Assembly (NCBI GenBank): GCA_040954595.2
Contig: CM082577.2
Coordinates: 16,926,001 to 16,990,000, forward strand
DNA: 64,000 bases
Reading direction: 5' to 3'
From: Balanoglossus misakiensis
Taxonomy: Eukaryota > Hemichordata
Made by a program: the position numbers and the translations under genes. Positions 13,363 to 26,345 of this stretch are shown here, piece after piece. The notes under the pieces were generated by a model. That model was not told the origin of the DNA. It was given only the letters and a program-made list of their open reading frames with translations, and did not search any database. Within the stretch, counting starts at the first letter, position 1. Each line of letters begins with the position of its first letter.

Positions 13363-16300
13363 CTGTGATAAGTGTTTCACACACACCTGCCCACAATTGA
13401 CCACAAACAACTGTTGAGTCCCCTTCTCCATTTGCACAGTTTCATTTAATAAATGCACTATTGCTTCAGGGCGCAGTGAAGAGATGAAAGGATAAAAAAA
13501 AGGATTTCTTTTCTGATAGAAATGTCAGGTACATGTTATACAAATGTCACAATCATTGACATGGATACTATTGTACTGCTATTATAACGTGGCCTTGTCA
13601 CAAACTGAGAGGCAATGAACGACATTCTACTTGAAGCAGTTAAGGTTTCAACTTGAAAACTGGCTTCATTTTCTCATGAAGGCTATTCCAGGCAATTGAA
13701 AGCATCACTTCATAGAATACTATGAATCTACCAATTCACTGAATGCGTAGCATGTATTAAGAAATCATTCAAAATATAATTTGTTATATTGAACAATTCA
13801 CTTATGTTGAGCGAAAACAGTGTGTAGGGTACCTTAAACCTGTTCTAGCATTCTATATGTGTCACTATTATTGCTATGATCACTTTGATGTCAATGGAAG
13901 CTGGTGATATCAAGGTCTCACATTTAGTTTCAAATGCTACATGGAATCCCTGGCTTTTAAATTGCATTATTGTGAAACGGAGCATTTGTAGCTATGTCAC
14001 TGACGAGTTGGCTAGGAGCACAATATCTTTCTACCACTTTCATTCATGAATTACTCAAGTGTTTAAGGGACAAATTCACTTTCATGTGAGAGAAGTTAGC
14101 CTGAAACCTGCTGATTTGCCAGAAAAACTCAGTAACAACATCACAGATTTCTAATTGTCCAAGCATTGCTCTGCATATTATGATGCACCATGGTCCACCA
14201 TTCTTGCTTGGAAACAGATATATTTGAGCGGATGTTCATTTATTATGACTCGGACTGCATGTGCTGTCCCCTTTATGTGGTCAATACACACTCATCCATG
14301 ATCACACACATCACTGTTAACTATTTCAAGCTCAGAAATCATAATCACCTGACCCCATGGAAATATTTTCAAAGGTTTAAATCTTTTTCCTCTCTCCCTG
14401 CTTGAAAGTATACATCCACCCGTCTTTGAATTACTGTAGCATGGTTTACAGTGACCTTCTCAGATAGAAAAAAAAATTGAGACAGTTCCTGCAATTTGGA
14501 AGCTCTCCACCACTGACAAATGTTAGAAATAACCATGACTGGTTTGGGTAACTTCCAGCTCCATTAGCTATAACTTTTGGCAATTGTTTCAGTAGAAGTA
14601 TTTTTATTCTGTGTATCAACCATAGTTTCTTGTTTGGCTCTCAGTGACAGGGTTAAATGCATAGAGATAACCTTTTCAACATAGCCTATGAGTGCACAAT
14701 CTGCACTGTTATTGTATGAAAATTATATTAAAATCCGGACTTGAATGCATTAAATAATAGCACATGACATGTTGACAGCCAAAAAGCTAGGCGTGATGTG
14801 TTACTTCAGGGAGGGAAACAAAAAATGAGCTTGATACAAAAAAAAAATACTGAAAAACTACTTGAACTTACAGACAGTTGCCCTTTCACTCAATGCCACC
14901 CAACTGTATGCACACATGCATACTACAATCTCAATCTATGTAAATGTCATAAAGAGTACATACACTGAGCAGTGCAATGCTGAACATCAAGATGCACAAG
15001 TTTCTATCATCTTCCTTTACTAGCATGTCTCCTGGCATAACGTGAAAAGTTAGAGGTGTGAATTAATGGACCGAAATCATGAAAACATTGGGGGAAAACA
15101 ACAATTCCTGCAGGTGCTATATCATCAGTGCCAAACTGCAAGATTTTGTAGGTGAACGTTGAGGGCGTACTATTCAAGGTTTGTAGTCAGACTGGTTGAG
15201 GGCGCACTACACAAGTGTAAACAGGCTGTGATTTTTTAAAGTCAAAATCGCCAGTTATACAACAACAGCTGCACTGAGATAGACCATCAAGTAAAAAAAT
15301 CAATTAGTCAATCAAGATGAAGTGAGACATAAGGCTTTCAAGTAATGAAACACAGGAACTTGAGTGTATCATAAGTCAAAGTGAAATCATAGCTCAAGTC
15401 ATTTTGCTAAAATATATCCAAATGCTCATATATTAGATACAATCGTCTTCAATTTTCAGAAGCAGTTTTAAAGGAATAATTGATAAATTATGCAGTATTG
15501 TCAACAATAGGTATGCAAAATTTGTGCACCCTGTACCTTATTAACTCTGTCAAATACTTAAACAATAAATTGACCTTTTACCATAGTACATGTACAGTTC
15601 CTGTATTTGCAAACCGCTGACTTAATTTTCCAAAAAGGTCCAAGGCTGGAGGAAATTATTCCAAAACCACCTTTGGCAACTTGGGACTACTGCACTCAAT
15701 TGATCGTTGGTAGAAGATAGCAACAGTGCTATGCTGTTTGCCTAACATTGGAGACTTTTATGTGCCATCCATTATTGCAATCAGATTAGTCTATTCTAAC
15801 ATGTGACCAGCATTTAAAGACCCATTATGTGCATGTGTGTAAATCTGTGTGTACAAATATTACCTCCAATCCGAAGTTTCAGCGAATTTTTTGTCTGATG
15901 AATTCAAATAGTGACTGCCTTCGCTTCCTTTCATATTTCATGCACAGCGTATAAGTAGACTTGAGTTTGGTCCCTTCTTTTCACCCACTTTTTCTGTCTT
16001 TTCCCGATCTCTGACACAGACTATGGTCATAGCCATCTTATCAGTTGTTAGGACAACACACTGCTTTATGGCATTGACTGTATACAGTTTTTTTGTTAAC
16101 CAGAGTCTATGGTTTCGCACATTTGCATAAGATGATCGTCTCCCTTTAAGTGAATACTTGAATACATACAATTAGATTTGTGAAATGAGACAGAAGAACA
16201 AAATGTCTAAACAGAAACTTTCTGTTGCCTATTTGCACAAAAAAACAAACAAACATTGATTGACAATGTACTTAAACTGAGCAAAATATTTAGCATCATA

Positions 16301-16728
16301 AAGAAAAAATACACAGGGAGTGTGTACAAAATCTATCATTCAAGCTAAATTACAAAAGGCATTGAAAATCAGTTCTTTCATGTTAATTCAAAGAGATTGT
16401 AATAGCACTCTCTTTGCTTAGCTATCAGAATGATATATACATAAGATTATCATAATTGTTCTGCAATTTTACAGATGTATTTACAATCATCACCAAACTG
16501 GCTTGAAAATAATTTGTTTGTATATATTAAAGATACACACCCTACAGACCTGTAACAATGACTAAAATGGCCATAAGCAAGAGCTGGCATGCGGTACTGT
16601 TAGAAATTTGATAAACTGCCAAATCAATTTTGATATAAAAACAATTTCTTCTGTAAAAATTTATCAATATTCATGACTGGCCAAGTGCACATTGAACCAA
16701 TTTATTAAAAAAATAGAAGTCTCATTAC
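13363..16728. other. Stretch without confident genes
   Basis: Apart from repeat A copy 1, I see only short unsupported ORFs (for example near 15.9-16.2 kb). It may be the intron or 3' UTR of a minus-strand gene with an exon at 16729-16851. Confidence 0.35.
14562..14790. repeat. Dispersed repeat A, copy 1
   Basis: Diverged copy of a sequence also found at 17872-19194 (same direction) and 22644-23000 (inverted). Shared words include ccattagctataactttt, tagtttcttgtt and cactgttattgt. Another copy ends in TTAAAGGGAC, suggesting a TTAA-targeting element. Confidence 0.5.
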
Positions 16729-16851
16729 CTTCAATAGATTCTTGCTACCGACAGGGGATGATAAAATCTCATTTAGACAAACAATACTGAAATTTTGTAC
16801 AGGAGAAAGGCTGAAAAGGTTGGACAAGCTACATGTATCATTGTATGCCAA
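16729..16851 (-). CDS. Internal coding exon (41 codons) of an unknown gene
   Basis: Good borders: acceptor ctatttgcag just above 16851 and donor AAG|gtaatg below 16729. The 123-bp exon is open in phase 0-0 and encodes LAYNDTCSLSNLFSLSP through GSKNLLK. The symmetrical length and clean splice sites argue for a real exon. Neither the family nor the partner exons are known; a terminal exon may lie at 13.1-13.4 kb. It sits just downstream of the two-pass gene's last exon on the same strand, so it belongs to the next gene or to an alternative 3' end. Confidence 0.42.
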
Positions 16852-17322
16852 CTGCAAATAGAGAATTGTTAAGCTATAAACATGAGACAAAAGACATGTA
16901 ATAAACCATTTTGTCTCCAAACTCATGAAAGTGACTGGTTGACTTTTTACCCACACTGCATTGCAATATCCTGGGATTTGACCTGTGTGCATGAAGTATG
17001 AAATTACTTAAAGATGCCAAGAATTATTTGGGATGGAATTATCTCTGGCAGGTGGTGTCTGAGTGGACAAACAATGTCTTGTCTCTATCAAAGAGGGGAA
17101 TCAAAACAACACAGCAAATAGTACTAAATCTTTGTGTAGGTCACTTCAAAATAATGTTTCAGGTCCACAGATGACCTCTAAGGTCCCAAAAATCACTGCG
17201 CAGTGTCACTAGAAGGTCACACAATTATCCCCAGTCACAGTGGATATGAAAATATGAAACAGCGAACTGGTCCAAGATTCAGCCTGGAGATTGGGACGGC
17301 ATCGCTAAATCCTTCTCGTGGT

Positions 17323-20300
17323 TCAAATCAGCTCATCATCTTCAGCATCAACCAGTGAGACTTCTGAACGCAAGGACTTGGATTTAGATTCGAGATTGTC
17401 TGTTGATAACCTGCAAGGCAGTTCATACAACATTCAATTAAATACCTCACTGATAACATTGTTAGCAAACCATGAAATACATACATGTACATGCATGAGT
17501 ACATGTTGTAGACTTGGGAAGACAACCACATGCTAAGATGATGCACTCAGCTCTGGGTTGCTCACCAATTTATACAAACAAACACAATTTCTGGTTTCCA
17601 TAGTGGTATTTTTGTGTGAAAATGTATAAACAAAACAAGACACTCTGGATAAATTGTGCACTGAATCGTTTTTGTCAATGTGTGACCTGAACAGATCAGC
17701 TGAAATATACCAATCTGCCCCCTGTTGACCTGAATATACCATTATGCAGTAACATGGTGGAATATACATTATTTTTCATCACATGGGCTTTGGTCCCTAA
17801 CCATCAAAATGATACTGTGTGCATTTGATGAGAACATGTATTTGTAGGAAGTACATGAATTTGTTAAAACTCCATTAGCTGTAACTTTCCGCTATGTTTA
17901 AACATGTTTGTTTCATGTATCTACTACAGTTTCTTGTTCAGATTTCTAAAATACATGTATGATGAAATGTCCAGCATTTAGCTTATCAACAGAACATATA
18001 TTTGTATAGTATAGGCAGCACTGTTATTGTGCCACATTTGAATTTAAGTCCAGACTAGAATACATGTGTGAACAATAACAATAGCCGTTACACACATACA
18101 GGCTCTGTTCACAGGTGGAGTGCTGGGTATATTTATATATAATTCCCCCGTATTTCGAACGAGTGTGCCTGCGTCGCGGACGAGTGATTCCCCGTATAGC
18201 GGCCGTATCCCTCCGAGCCGCAGGCGAGGAGGGATACAGCTATACGGGGAATCACGAGTTCGCGACGCAGGCACACGAGTGAGGAATACGGGGGAATTAT
18301 ATGTTTATCACATACATAGATCCGCTAATTTTGATTTTCAAATAAATCTCTTTGTGGTTGCGATAAAATTTGGAACTATTTTGTGTAAAATTGAAGATCG
18401 ATGTTATGCGGTCTATCTGTCAGGTGACTCAGGTCACGACCTGGACGATTCTGGTTTTGGCGAGGACCCGTCTGTCGTGCGTCAGCTGGATTTCATCGTC
18501 CGTCAAGGTTTCACTGGAGCAGGAAACCTTTCTTGTGCCTTTTGCTTTATGACTAGACCGTTTTGCTCTAATCATCGCATCAAAATTTTTGCGAATACTC
18601 AGTTTTGTACCTGTCGCTCGTTCGACAACGCGACGACATAGGCTCAGCACTGACGACCTCGCGACAGTTTTGGTGCCGGTTGGTGCGATAAAAATGTACA
18701 CAGGTAAAACTAATCGTCGATCGTCCATATTTACACATACGAAACATTTTATTTATGTTAGCTTATTTTTTAATATCGAAATAAAACCAACAATTGCACT
18801 GAATTTTGTCGCCCTAAGAGGACTTTGTTTACAAGTTTAAAATAGTTCCGTTTGGTGACGTCAGAGGGATGGGTATTACAATAACGCTTGGTGCAAATTT
18901 ACCTACGTCTGACGTCATACTATGGTATATGCGGAGCTATGTATGTGATAATAGCATGTAGACTCTCTCACAGCACCTCTCGCCGTCCATGCAGGCTTAT
19001 GGTCTGATTGCATGTGTGCCCTACACAACACTATAAAAGTTGAGGGCACGTCAGTGAAAAGCCTTGTAGTGAACCGTGGGCTGTGAGAGAGTTTAATTAG
19101 CATGCTGTATGGAGTAAAATAAGAAATTGCATTTGGTACACAGAACAAAAACACTTAAAATTAATGTCAAAAGTTACGGCAAATGTCCCTTTAATTGAAG
19201 ACTATTTTCCTAGTTTAAACTACTGTACAATGGTTTCCTGATCTAGAATGAAGATGACCACATGTGTACATGCAAATTAATTACACTTCAGATGCCATAC
19301 AATTTGTATTACAGCATGCTGTAGGAATTTTTCTCCTGATGACAACTTGCAATAAAAATATGTTTTGTTTAAATACTTCCCTTTATTGTCCCAGCTGACA
19401 CATACAACACAGTCTCTGAAGCACCATGAGTGAACAGTATAAACAGGAATCATAGGATGACTATTTATTTGGCAATGCATCAGCATGCTTGTACAAGCAT
19501 CATAGCAGTTTGATCTCTGTGCATGCTAAACTCCATACATCTGTTTCTGATCCCAGTGCACAGATGCACATAAATTCCCCGATTGTGTAAAAGTTATACT
19601 GAAGTTAAAATCTCATAGATATATGATGGGTTCGAAAAATTAATTCTTCTCATATTGCTTCATGTGACCTTTTGTTTCTTATGCTAGTAGCGGTAGTAGA
19701 ATTGCCCAATAAACTCACACTTTCCGTTGACCAAGTCTATTGTTTACCAATCAAAGGGTGAGGATAAAAACCTTGCAACAGTGCAATGTTCTTGCCTGTC
19801 TAATAGTAAGATGACAAGGCAACCCTATGCAATTCATACCATAATTTATTCTGAATAAAAACAGTGACAGTGAATGACTCGTGTCTTGATGGTCACTGAG
19901 ATGTTTTTCTTCAGCTGAAGAATTTTACGCTTTTTTTCAAGATTTTTTTTCAATTTTCAATTTGCAGATCAGTAGTTGAAATCAATTCTCACTACCAGGT
20001 TTTTGCTAAATAGGTGAGTGATAAATTAAAGTCTCCTATGGTCAACACAATGTCAAGACAGGCAGATTTTTGCCATGTTTACAAAATGAAAGTCCATGAG
20101 CTACAGTAATGGTTGATGATCATATACTGAATCTTTGTAACACAAAATAAACAAAATCTGCAACAAACTAGAATGAGTTCTATGTTCTAAATTTTTACAA
20201 ACAATTATTTGACCAAAAAAAGTCATGGAATGTACTGTAGTTAACATGCCATAGCCCTTACTCTTGTCCACGTTTTACCCATAATGCAATTGCATGTACT

Positions 20301-21869
20301 ATAGGTAATTTGACCCAACAGCATAAAGTAAACAAGAAAGAGAGACTCTAACCCCTCTGTAAACAGATCCTTGCAGAAGATAGAAATTCTGACCTTATAA
20401 AATATAAATAACAGAGAAAAAAATCAAGTGCTCAACTCAGAAGTGGTTGGATATTCATTTGAATTTTTCAGCTCAGAGTTTTAATTTATGAAGATACATG
20501 TAGGCCTACATGTACACGTATAAAATAATAGGTGTAGAAATATTAAATGATTGCTAGGTGTGTCATGGAAAATTGATGATGTGAACTGTGAAACTTTTAT
20601 TTCACTGGCTTACAGATACATGTACATTGTACCGGTATATGTACAAATGAGCTTTGGCTTCAGGAAACTTTCAGCATTAACTGAGGTGAGTGAATTGAAG
20701 ATTTATAACAGATGAACATTTTCAAAATGTCAGATGCACATATGGCAGTTAAGATTAACAGAGCACTTTAGTTTCTGAAACAATTTGTTAAGGTTTGGTT
20801 TCCCTGGAAACATGATGGCCATTTTGTCTAATACTAAGTACCAGGCAACATCATTTAATAGACAGAATTAAAAGCACATCCGAGATTATTTAAAGCTTAA
20901 ATTTTGTATCTAGTTGCAGCTTATGGGTCTTTTTAGCATGTTCACCCCCAATGCCCCCTTTAGAGGTCAAACCTTACCATAGAAAACAATGGGTTTGGAC
21001 TGGACCATGTTGGTGAAGGAATTAAACCAGTACCAGTACAATCAATATACACGTAAATGTGCAAATAAAGCTCCTTACATGAAAAGAATAACAGAAAGAA
21101 TGTCACAAACAGAGGCACCGTTCCTTGAATAGAACATAAGAAGCCTCAAACTATATTTACCTGTGTATAGTCTCCTCATCTTGGTAATCATCATATAATT
21201 GGAATGTTTTCTGGGTATGGTGACCTCCATTGTCTGAAACGTCAACATTGTTGTCTCTTGATTTCACCATGACAATGGGTGGGTCATTGTCCATGCCACT
21301 GTTTGACGAGCTTCCAAACTCTGACTGGGGTCCTGAATGGACATACAGGTCAAGGGGTGAATCCCCCATGAGGGGAGGGGTGGGTGGGACCTCCTCCAGG
21401 CAGCCTTCCTGGTCAAGATCTGACGGAACGGTACCTGTTGGAGTGACGCCATTCTGAATGATTTGTAGCGGAATATCAGTTGGATAGTCCGAGGAAGACG
21501 GCTGGTCCCCATGGTTATTGTCTAGTTGCAATGGTTGTTTGATGATCGAGGCATTGCTTCTGCTGTATGAGAAAGCCAGCGTACCCAAACAGGACATCAT
21601 GCAAAATAACAATCCCAGAGAAAGTTCCACCAAACCCACCACCTGCACAAATTCATCATCATCTATAACATACCCTTTCAATATGACAAAGATGCCAATG
21701 ACGGTCAATGATACTCCCAGAGTAAGGAAACAAATTATGATCATGCAGACACCGGAGCAATCGCCCGTGAAACAGTCAAAGCAAGGGCAGTTCCTGGACC
21801 AACACGTTTTGAAGCCTCTCCACAGGCAACAACACGTACACGACGACGTTGACATATTTACACCTGGAC
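17323..21869 (-). CDS. Two-pass membrane protein, exons 21869-21161 and 17410-17323
   Basis: ATG at 21855 opens a Cys-rich head (CTCCC, CPCFDC), hydrophobic helix 36-61, short acidic loop (IDDDEF), helix 76-96, then a long acidic Ser/Pro tail. The frame reaches CAC AG|gtaaat at 21161, a donor; read-through would stop immediately. The acceptor cttgcag above 17410 continues in frame: AG|G, then LSTDNLESKSKSLRSEVSL to DDELI and TGA at 17325-17323. Total is about 260 aa. A splice acceptor sits 14 bp above the ATG (tttgcag), and an alternative acceptor near 22120 would give a longer 5' leader containing an overlapping ORF (22057-21776). No family recognised; a small membrane adaptor or tetraspan-like protein is inferred. 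Gene plan and intron phase match the 229-7245 gene. Confidence 0.72.
17872..18126. repeat. Dispersed repeat A, copy 2, left half
   Basis: Matches the reverse complement of 22644-23000 (ttagctgtaacttt, actacagtttcttgttc, cagactagaat, cacacatacaggct). It stops at ctgggtat, and its continuation appears at 19096-19194, so 0.97 kb has been inserted within it. Confidence 0.65.
18136..18303. mobile_element. CTCG-island hairpin inserted in repeat A
   Basis: A stem of about 80 bp per arm: ATAATTCCCCCGTA...TACGGGGGAATTAT, with GTGTGCCTGCGTCGCG and GTGATTCCCCGTATAG blocks paired. Bubbles read ACGAGTG on both arms in the same direction (near 18159 and 18273; near 18181 and 18253). The apex is CCGAGCCGCAGGCGAGG, the complement of the CTCGCCTnCGGCTCG apex of other copies. 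Confidence 0.72.
18306..18950. mobile_element. 645-bp element with 20-bp terminal inverted repeats
   Basis: TATCACATACATAGATCCGC at 18306-18325 is inverted as GCGGAGCTATGTATGTGATA at 18931-18950 (19/20 match). The inside has higher CG content than its surroundings and holds open frames on both strands (minus 18728-18429 about 99 codons), none recognised. It abuts the hairpin, so the two may form one element. Confidence 0.55.
18959..19095. mobile_element. 137-bp MULE-like MITE with 9-bp target duplication
   Basis: Ends TAGACTCTCTCACAGC and GCTGTGAGAGAGTTTA are inverted repeats (15/16). The flanks are aatagcatg and attagcatg, an 8/9 target-site duplication. A 9-bp duplication is typical of Mutator-like elements (established knowledge); family assignment is inference. 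Confidence 0.6.
19096..19194. repeat. Dispersed repeat A, copy 2, right half
   Basis: Contains gcatgctgtatggagtaaa, gcatttggtacacagaac and the end gtccctttaa; the inverse of the start of the 22.6-kb copy, ending at a TTAA. Confidence 0.65.
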
Positions 21870-22120
21870 TGCAAAGTTTTTATGAAAGACCAACTTAGTT
21901 TTCCTCTTGCAGACACATCCTCTACAAAGTGCACAGTAACATTGTCTTGGAGAACTCCGGCTGGTTTCTTGCGATAGTCACCCATACACACAGCGGCACA
22001 ATAGTGTTCTGGTAGTCTGAGGTCCAATAGACAAACAGGTCTCGAAGACTTTAGCATTGGTGAGATTGCAGATTCACTGTTTGATGTCCAGGTGATTCTT
22101 CAGCACTCTCCACGTAATTC
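21776..22120 (-). other. Alternative 5' leader with overlapping upstream ORF
   Basis: Acceptor-like ttacatcag at about 22121-22129 precedes open sequence starting MLKSSRPVCLLDLRLPEHY, which overlaps the two-pass protein's start in another frame. It may be 5' UTR with a uORF, an alternative N-terminus, or chance. Confidence 0.3.
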
Positions 22121-22643
22121 CTGCTGATGTAAAAGAATGAAATCAAAATCTGATAGCTTAAGACTGCTTTTTCTGTTATTTTGAAATATGCTAACTTGTC
22201 TGTCATATCAAATGCAGTGTGAAGTGAACCATTGCTGGCAGATTCGGTACAAGTTACAACTATTGACTTCTTCAAAAATCATAAATGATTTCATTAACTG
22301 GTTCTAGTAAAGCTACTGTCTCCAAAAGTAATTTGTGCACAAACTTGTAATATTTGATTTAGAATAGGTATGCAGTTTGTGAAGGTATCATCCATGAACA
22401 TGTCCAAAAAATCATTCAGACATCAGCTCATTTTGTTGTCTCACACATACTCAACCAACCCACTATAGTATTCAATAATTAATCAACTGATAATTGAGTG
22501 ACCTACCAATTAACTGACTGATCGATCAATTGATCAATCATCACTGAATCAATCACTCATTCAAATGACAGACTGATCAATTTATTTTTAAACAAGCTAT
22601 TCATTTGATCATGAAAAACAATTATTACTGCTGACAACCATAT

Positions 22644-23000
22644 TTAAAGGGACACTGGCTGTATCTTTGGCTTTATTTCCTGTATTTTTGTTCTGTGTAC
22701 CAAATGCAATTTCTCGTTCTACTCCAAACAGCATGCTAGTGTACCCAGTATTCTGCTTGTTGCCATAGCCTGTATGTGTGTAATGGCCATTGTTATTGTT
22801 GACAAATTAATTCTAGTCCAGACTTAAATTCAAATTTTGCATCAATGCTGACTACACATATATGTTGTGTTGATAAGCAAAATGCTTGGCATTTCATCAT
22901 GTTTCAGAAATTTGAACAAGAAACTGCAGTAGATACACATAACAAAAATACTGAAAACATAGCAAAAAGTTACAGCTATGGTATAGGGAGGTAAATGACT
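22644..23000. repeat. Dispersed repeat A, copy 3 (inverted)
   Basis: Starts TTAAAGGGACACTGG and continues through tgttctgtgtaccaaatgc, caaacagcatgctagtg, cctgtatgtgtgtaatgg and gaaactgcagtagatacac. The uninterrupted layout shows what copy 2 looked like before insertion. Confidence 0.65.
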
Positions 23001-25141
23001 GTTTTCAATACTCATTAATAAAAGTGACATTTAACAACAAATTCTGACGCTATCATTAAATTATCTAAAAACTCTAAATTCTTTTAAGGGTTTAATTTTA
23101 TGAATGAAATACCAGTAAACTAAGGTTGTGATTTTAGCATTAAAAAAAGGGCCACACAGGAAATCAATTGCCCCAAATTAAATTTGATTTTAATTTTTTT
23201 CACATGGCAATAAATTCAACAATACGTTTAACGTTACTAACTGGCAAGCTAATGTAATGTACATGTAATAATGGGATAGATACAAACACAAAATATTGTT
23301 TCAATACTTTTACTCTCTTTGTAATGAAAGAGTAATGAGATCATGGGAAATTTTTATACTTTAAGTCTATTTACAGCTATTGTTGTTTTTCAAGTTACCT
23401 GTATGTGAGTCACAATATGCAGATAGTACTCTTTGTGAGGCAATTCTAATTGAGCTAAAAAACCAAGATGATGATTATCCATTCATAAATGTACTAATAA
23501 ACAATAAACATCTTATGTCGTTACCTAGTATACGCTTGTGTACACTGTACATGTATGTACATGTATGTGTGATTACAGCTGTATGATGAGAGTATATCAC
23601 AGTCGAACACCACATATTACAACAACACCAGGACTCTGGTAACTGGAAATGACTTTACCATGCTGCTTACAGCATATGTGGTGTGACATGTCACACACTG
23701 AATTCATATCAAATGTTCAGACAAAATCTAAGAATTTTCTGCTGCCAGGATGTAATCAAGAGAAATGTCTCATTTGCATGACATGATTTTTTGAAGATTT
23801 GGCTTCGACATATGATTGTACAGTAAACACTGTTAGGTTGCTATGGTACCAAGGTGTAACTATGGAGGCTTCCAAACGGCAAAGGATCAACACTGTCTGC
23901 AATCGTAGACCACAAAACTATCTCATTATAGCCATAATATTTCACCATAGTTGCTTGTTTTGACACCTCCACAGTAAAATGCTTTTGCAACCAAACTATA
24001 AACTCATGAATCATAAAAAAAAGCATGACAAAATGTCTACACAAAAATTTACTACAGCCTCCAAAATAAATACTATATAGTTTTGGGGAAGATGATTGTG
24101 TTTACTCAAAAGTTAATACCGGTACTACATTTATCTAAATGCAGTTCAACATTTTAAAGAAAAATACTTGCAGTTAAACATTTTAGATTTAATGGTTGAA
24201 AATCAAATTCAGACTGTTTTCTTAAAGTGATGCTATTTCAGTTGATTTTTTTGTCACATGACCTCAAAAGATACCTGTAATAATATGAAAAGTGAAAACA
24301 ACTTATTGGCTAACGATGCATGATATTTAGAGGTTGAATGAGTTGTGAAATCTTTACAAATTACAGTTACTGAAACGTGTATACTAAGATAATTCATGAC
24401 ATCATCACATAAACATACTTGAGAATTTCAATGTAGTTACTCTTCAGACACAAATTCATAATGGCTATTTTTGTACATGGTATTTGCCCACATTGCCCCA
24501 TCTCCTCCCCGTTTTAAAATCCTAGAAAAAACACTGATTACATGTAGGCACCAAATTTGGGCTGACCTTCAGTCTACTTTTGAAGATTAAGATAATGAGT
24601 ATAATCCAATTAATCACTTGATCATTCAGCTTTCCTACCTACAGTATTTTAAATCAGTGTTTCATTTTAAGGTATTACAGAGCATTGACAGTGAAGGCAA
24701 GGGCTTCTTTGTTGCCATAGATAGGATACAAATTTGTTGCTTGTGTGTGGTATTGATAAAAGATATTTTAAAAGCAAAGTAAGTTGGGTTGTAGAAAAGG
24801 TTTTAGTGGATGGAAATGATGGGTTTCATCGGCTGTTCCCTGTAGAACTATGTTCACTAATGACCACCCATCATAACAGCAATGACAATTAAATTATAGT
24901 TTAGATCTGACAAAGATGGGCTGTGCCATGAACGATATTCGTATTGAGAATTACCACCTGGCCAGTGCTCTCAGTGACAAAATACAGCCATTTACCAATA
25001 TCCCCAAACATACATTGTACATACATTGTAAGACATACATGTATATAGGAGTACATAGACCATTTCTGGTGTGTACATTTCTGCAAAATCACTTGAAGAA
25101 TGAAGTAAGAAATCTTATTTTGTACTCTGCTGGAGACAAAC
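23001..25141. other. Stretch without confident genes
   Basis: AT-rich sequence with short ORFs only; nothing recognisable. It may lie in the 5' intron of the two-pass gene at 21.9 kb. Confidence 0.35.
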
Positions 25142-25319
25142 ATGTCAGAAGATGCTAGTGTGCGTGTCATTTCCAGTGATATGGAATCAACACTGCAACT
25201 CATCCTTGAGACGCATGCACCATCTGCATCACGTAGCTTGGATGTCTTAGTATCTGATGTCCCACTCTTGAATAATAGCATGCCTTTAGGGCAACAGCTC
25301 CCTCATAACTATGGTAACA
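25142..25319 (+). CDS. Possible coding exon, acidic/Ser-rich
   Basis: ATG at 25142 starts MSEDASVRVISSDMESTLQ and runs to a possible donor (TATG|gtaaca) near 25315. Composition looks protein-like and the next + strand candidate exon is 130 bp downstream, but no domain is recognised. Confidence 0.28.
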
Positions 25320-25446
25320 TGTGCATCATGATCTAGCATTTCCAGATTTCCTTTAATGATGTACCATAGGCATTCCACAAACCACGACTGTACTAATCAG
25401 GGCAGTCATTAATGCATGTAATCTTCACTCGCCCCTTTTCCTCCAG

Positions 25447-25626
25447 AATAAAACACATGAAAGATGAATATGACATGGTGCGGAAAACTGGAAATAATAC
25501 TTTTGGTGGCAAAGCAACAGCAAAACACTGGAAGTTTATAAATAATTTTGGCAAAATTGACTACTGCCACATTGCTAGTGAGATACAATGTTGGTGTCTA
25601 TGTGTTAGAACCACCCAAGAAACTGG
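25447..25626 (+). CDS. Possible Myb/SANT-like DNA-binding exon
   Basis: After the acceptor ttttcctccag, the frame reads RIKHMKDEYDMVRKTGNNTF followed by KHWKFINNFGKID. The pattern (basic helix, Y..V, K-TG-N, then W.f....i) resembles the last helix and tail of Myb/SANT-like domains found in trihelix factors and in PIF/Harbinger Myb-like proteins. A possible donor follows TQETG (gtaatt, near 25626). The preceding exon, which should hold the first helices with conserved Trp, was not found, so this may be a relic. Confidence 0.38.
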
Positions 25627-26345
25627 TAATTACTTTCAACCTAATCATTCAAACATTTATAAATTTCTGCAATTTTATCAAGTGTCAAGAATTATGATTT
25701 ATCACCGCATTAATTCCAGTAAATTACTTCTAATAATGCATGTCACAACTACCATAATTTTATTGGATTAAAATTCCCCTGGGGATGTAGTGAACCAAAC
25801 TGTACGGTGAATGCTTCTGCATTTTGGAGCTAATGTCTTAAAAATGGTCTACTATGCAAATGAAAAAAAAAAAACTAAATTGCATTGATTTAATATTTTT
25901 AAGTGAAACAAATGGACATATTTGCTTCAGTTATTTTTATCTATAAAGGATTAGAAAGTTAGGGAAGCAGAGCTTTCTTCAGTACTGCTAGTAGTAGAAG
26001 CTCTTATGCAAGTTACTTTTACATGTAACTATACATGCTACACCACACCAACACCATTCTTATCAGCTCTTCCCATAGAAATGTGCCATACCAAATGAAC
26101 TTGTTCAACATTTAGATTTTGAAGTTTCAATTTATACAGTACTCAGTGTTTCCGCGATAGGTCACTGAGAATACTAATAATATCCAAACTGACAAATGAA
26201 GTATTTTTGAACAATGATTTTTTTACAGCCAATGACTACATGTACACCATATGATATATATGCCACACGGCACATACAAAGTGATAAGGCTAATTTGAAT
26301 GGACATTCAACGAAAAGGAATAAAAACCTCCATGAATTATATCAC

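Noticed and set aside
18120-18641. 173-codon + strand ORF
   Set aside because: It reads through both arms of the 18.2-kb hairpin and into the TIR element; the apparent internal peptide repeat is the palindrome itself.
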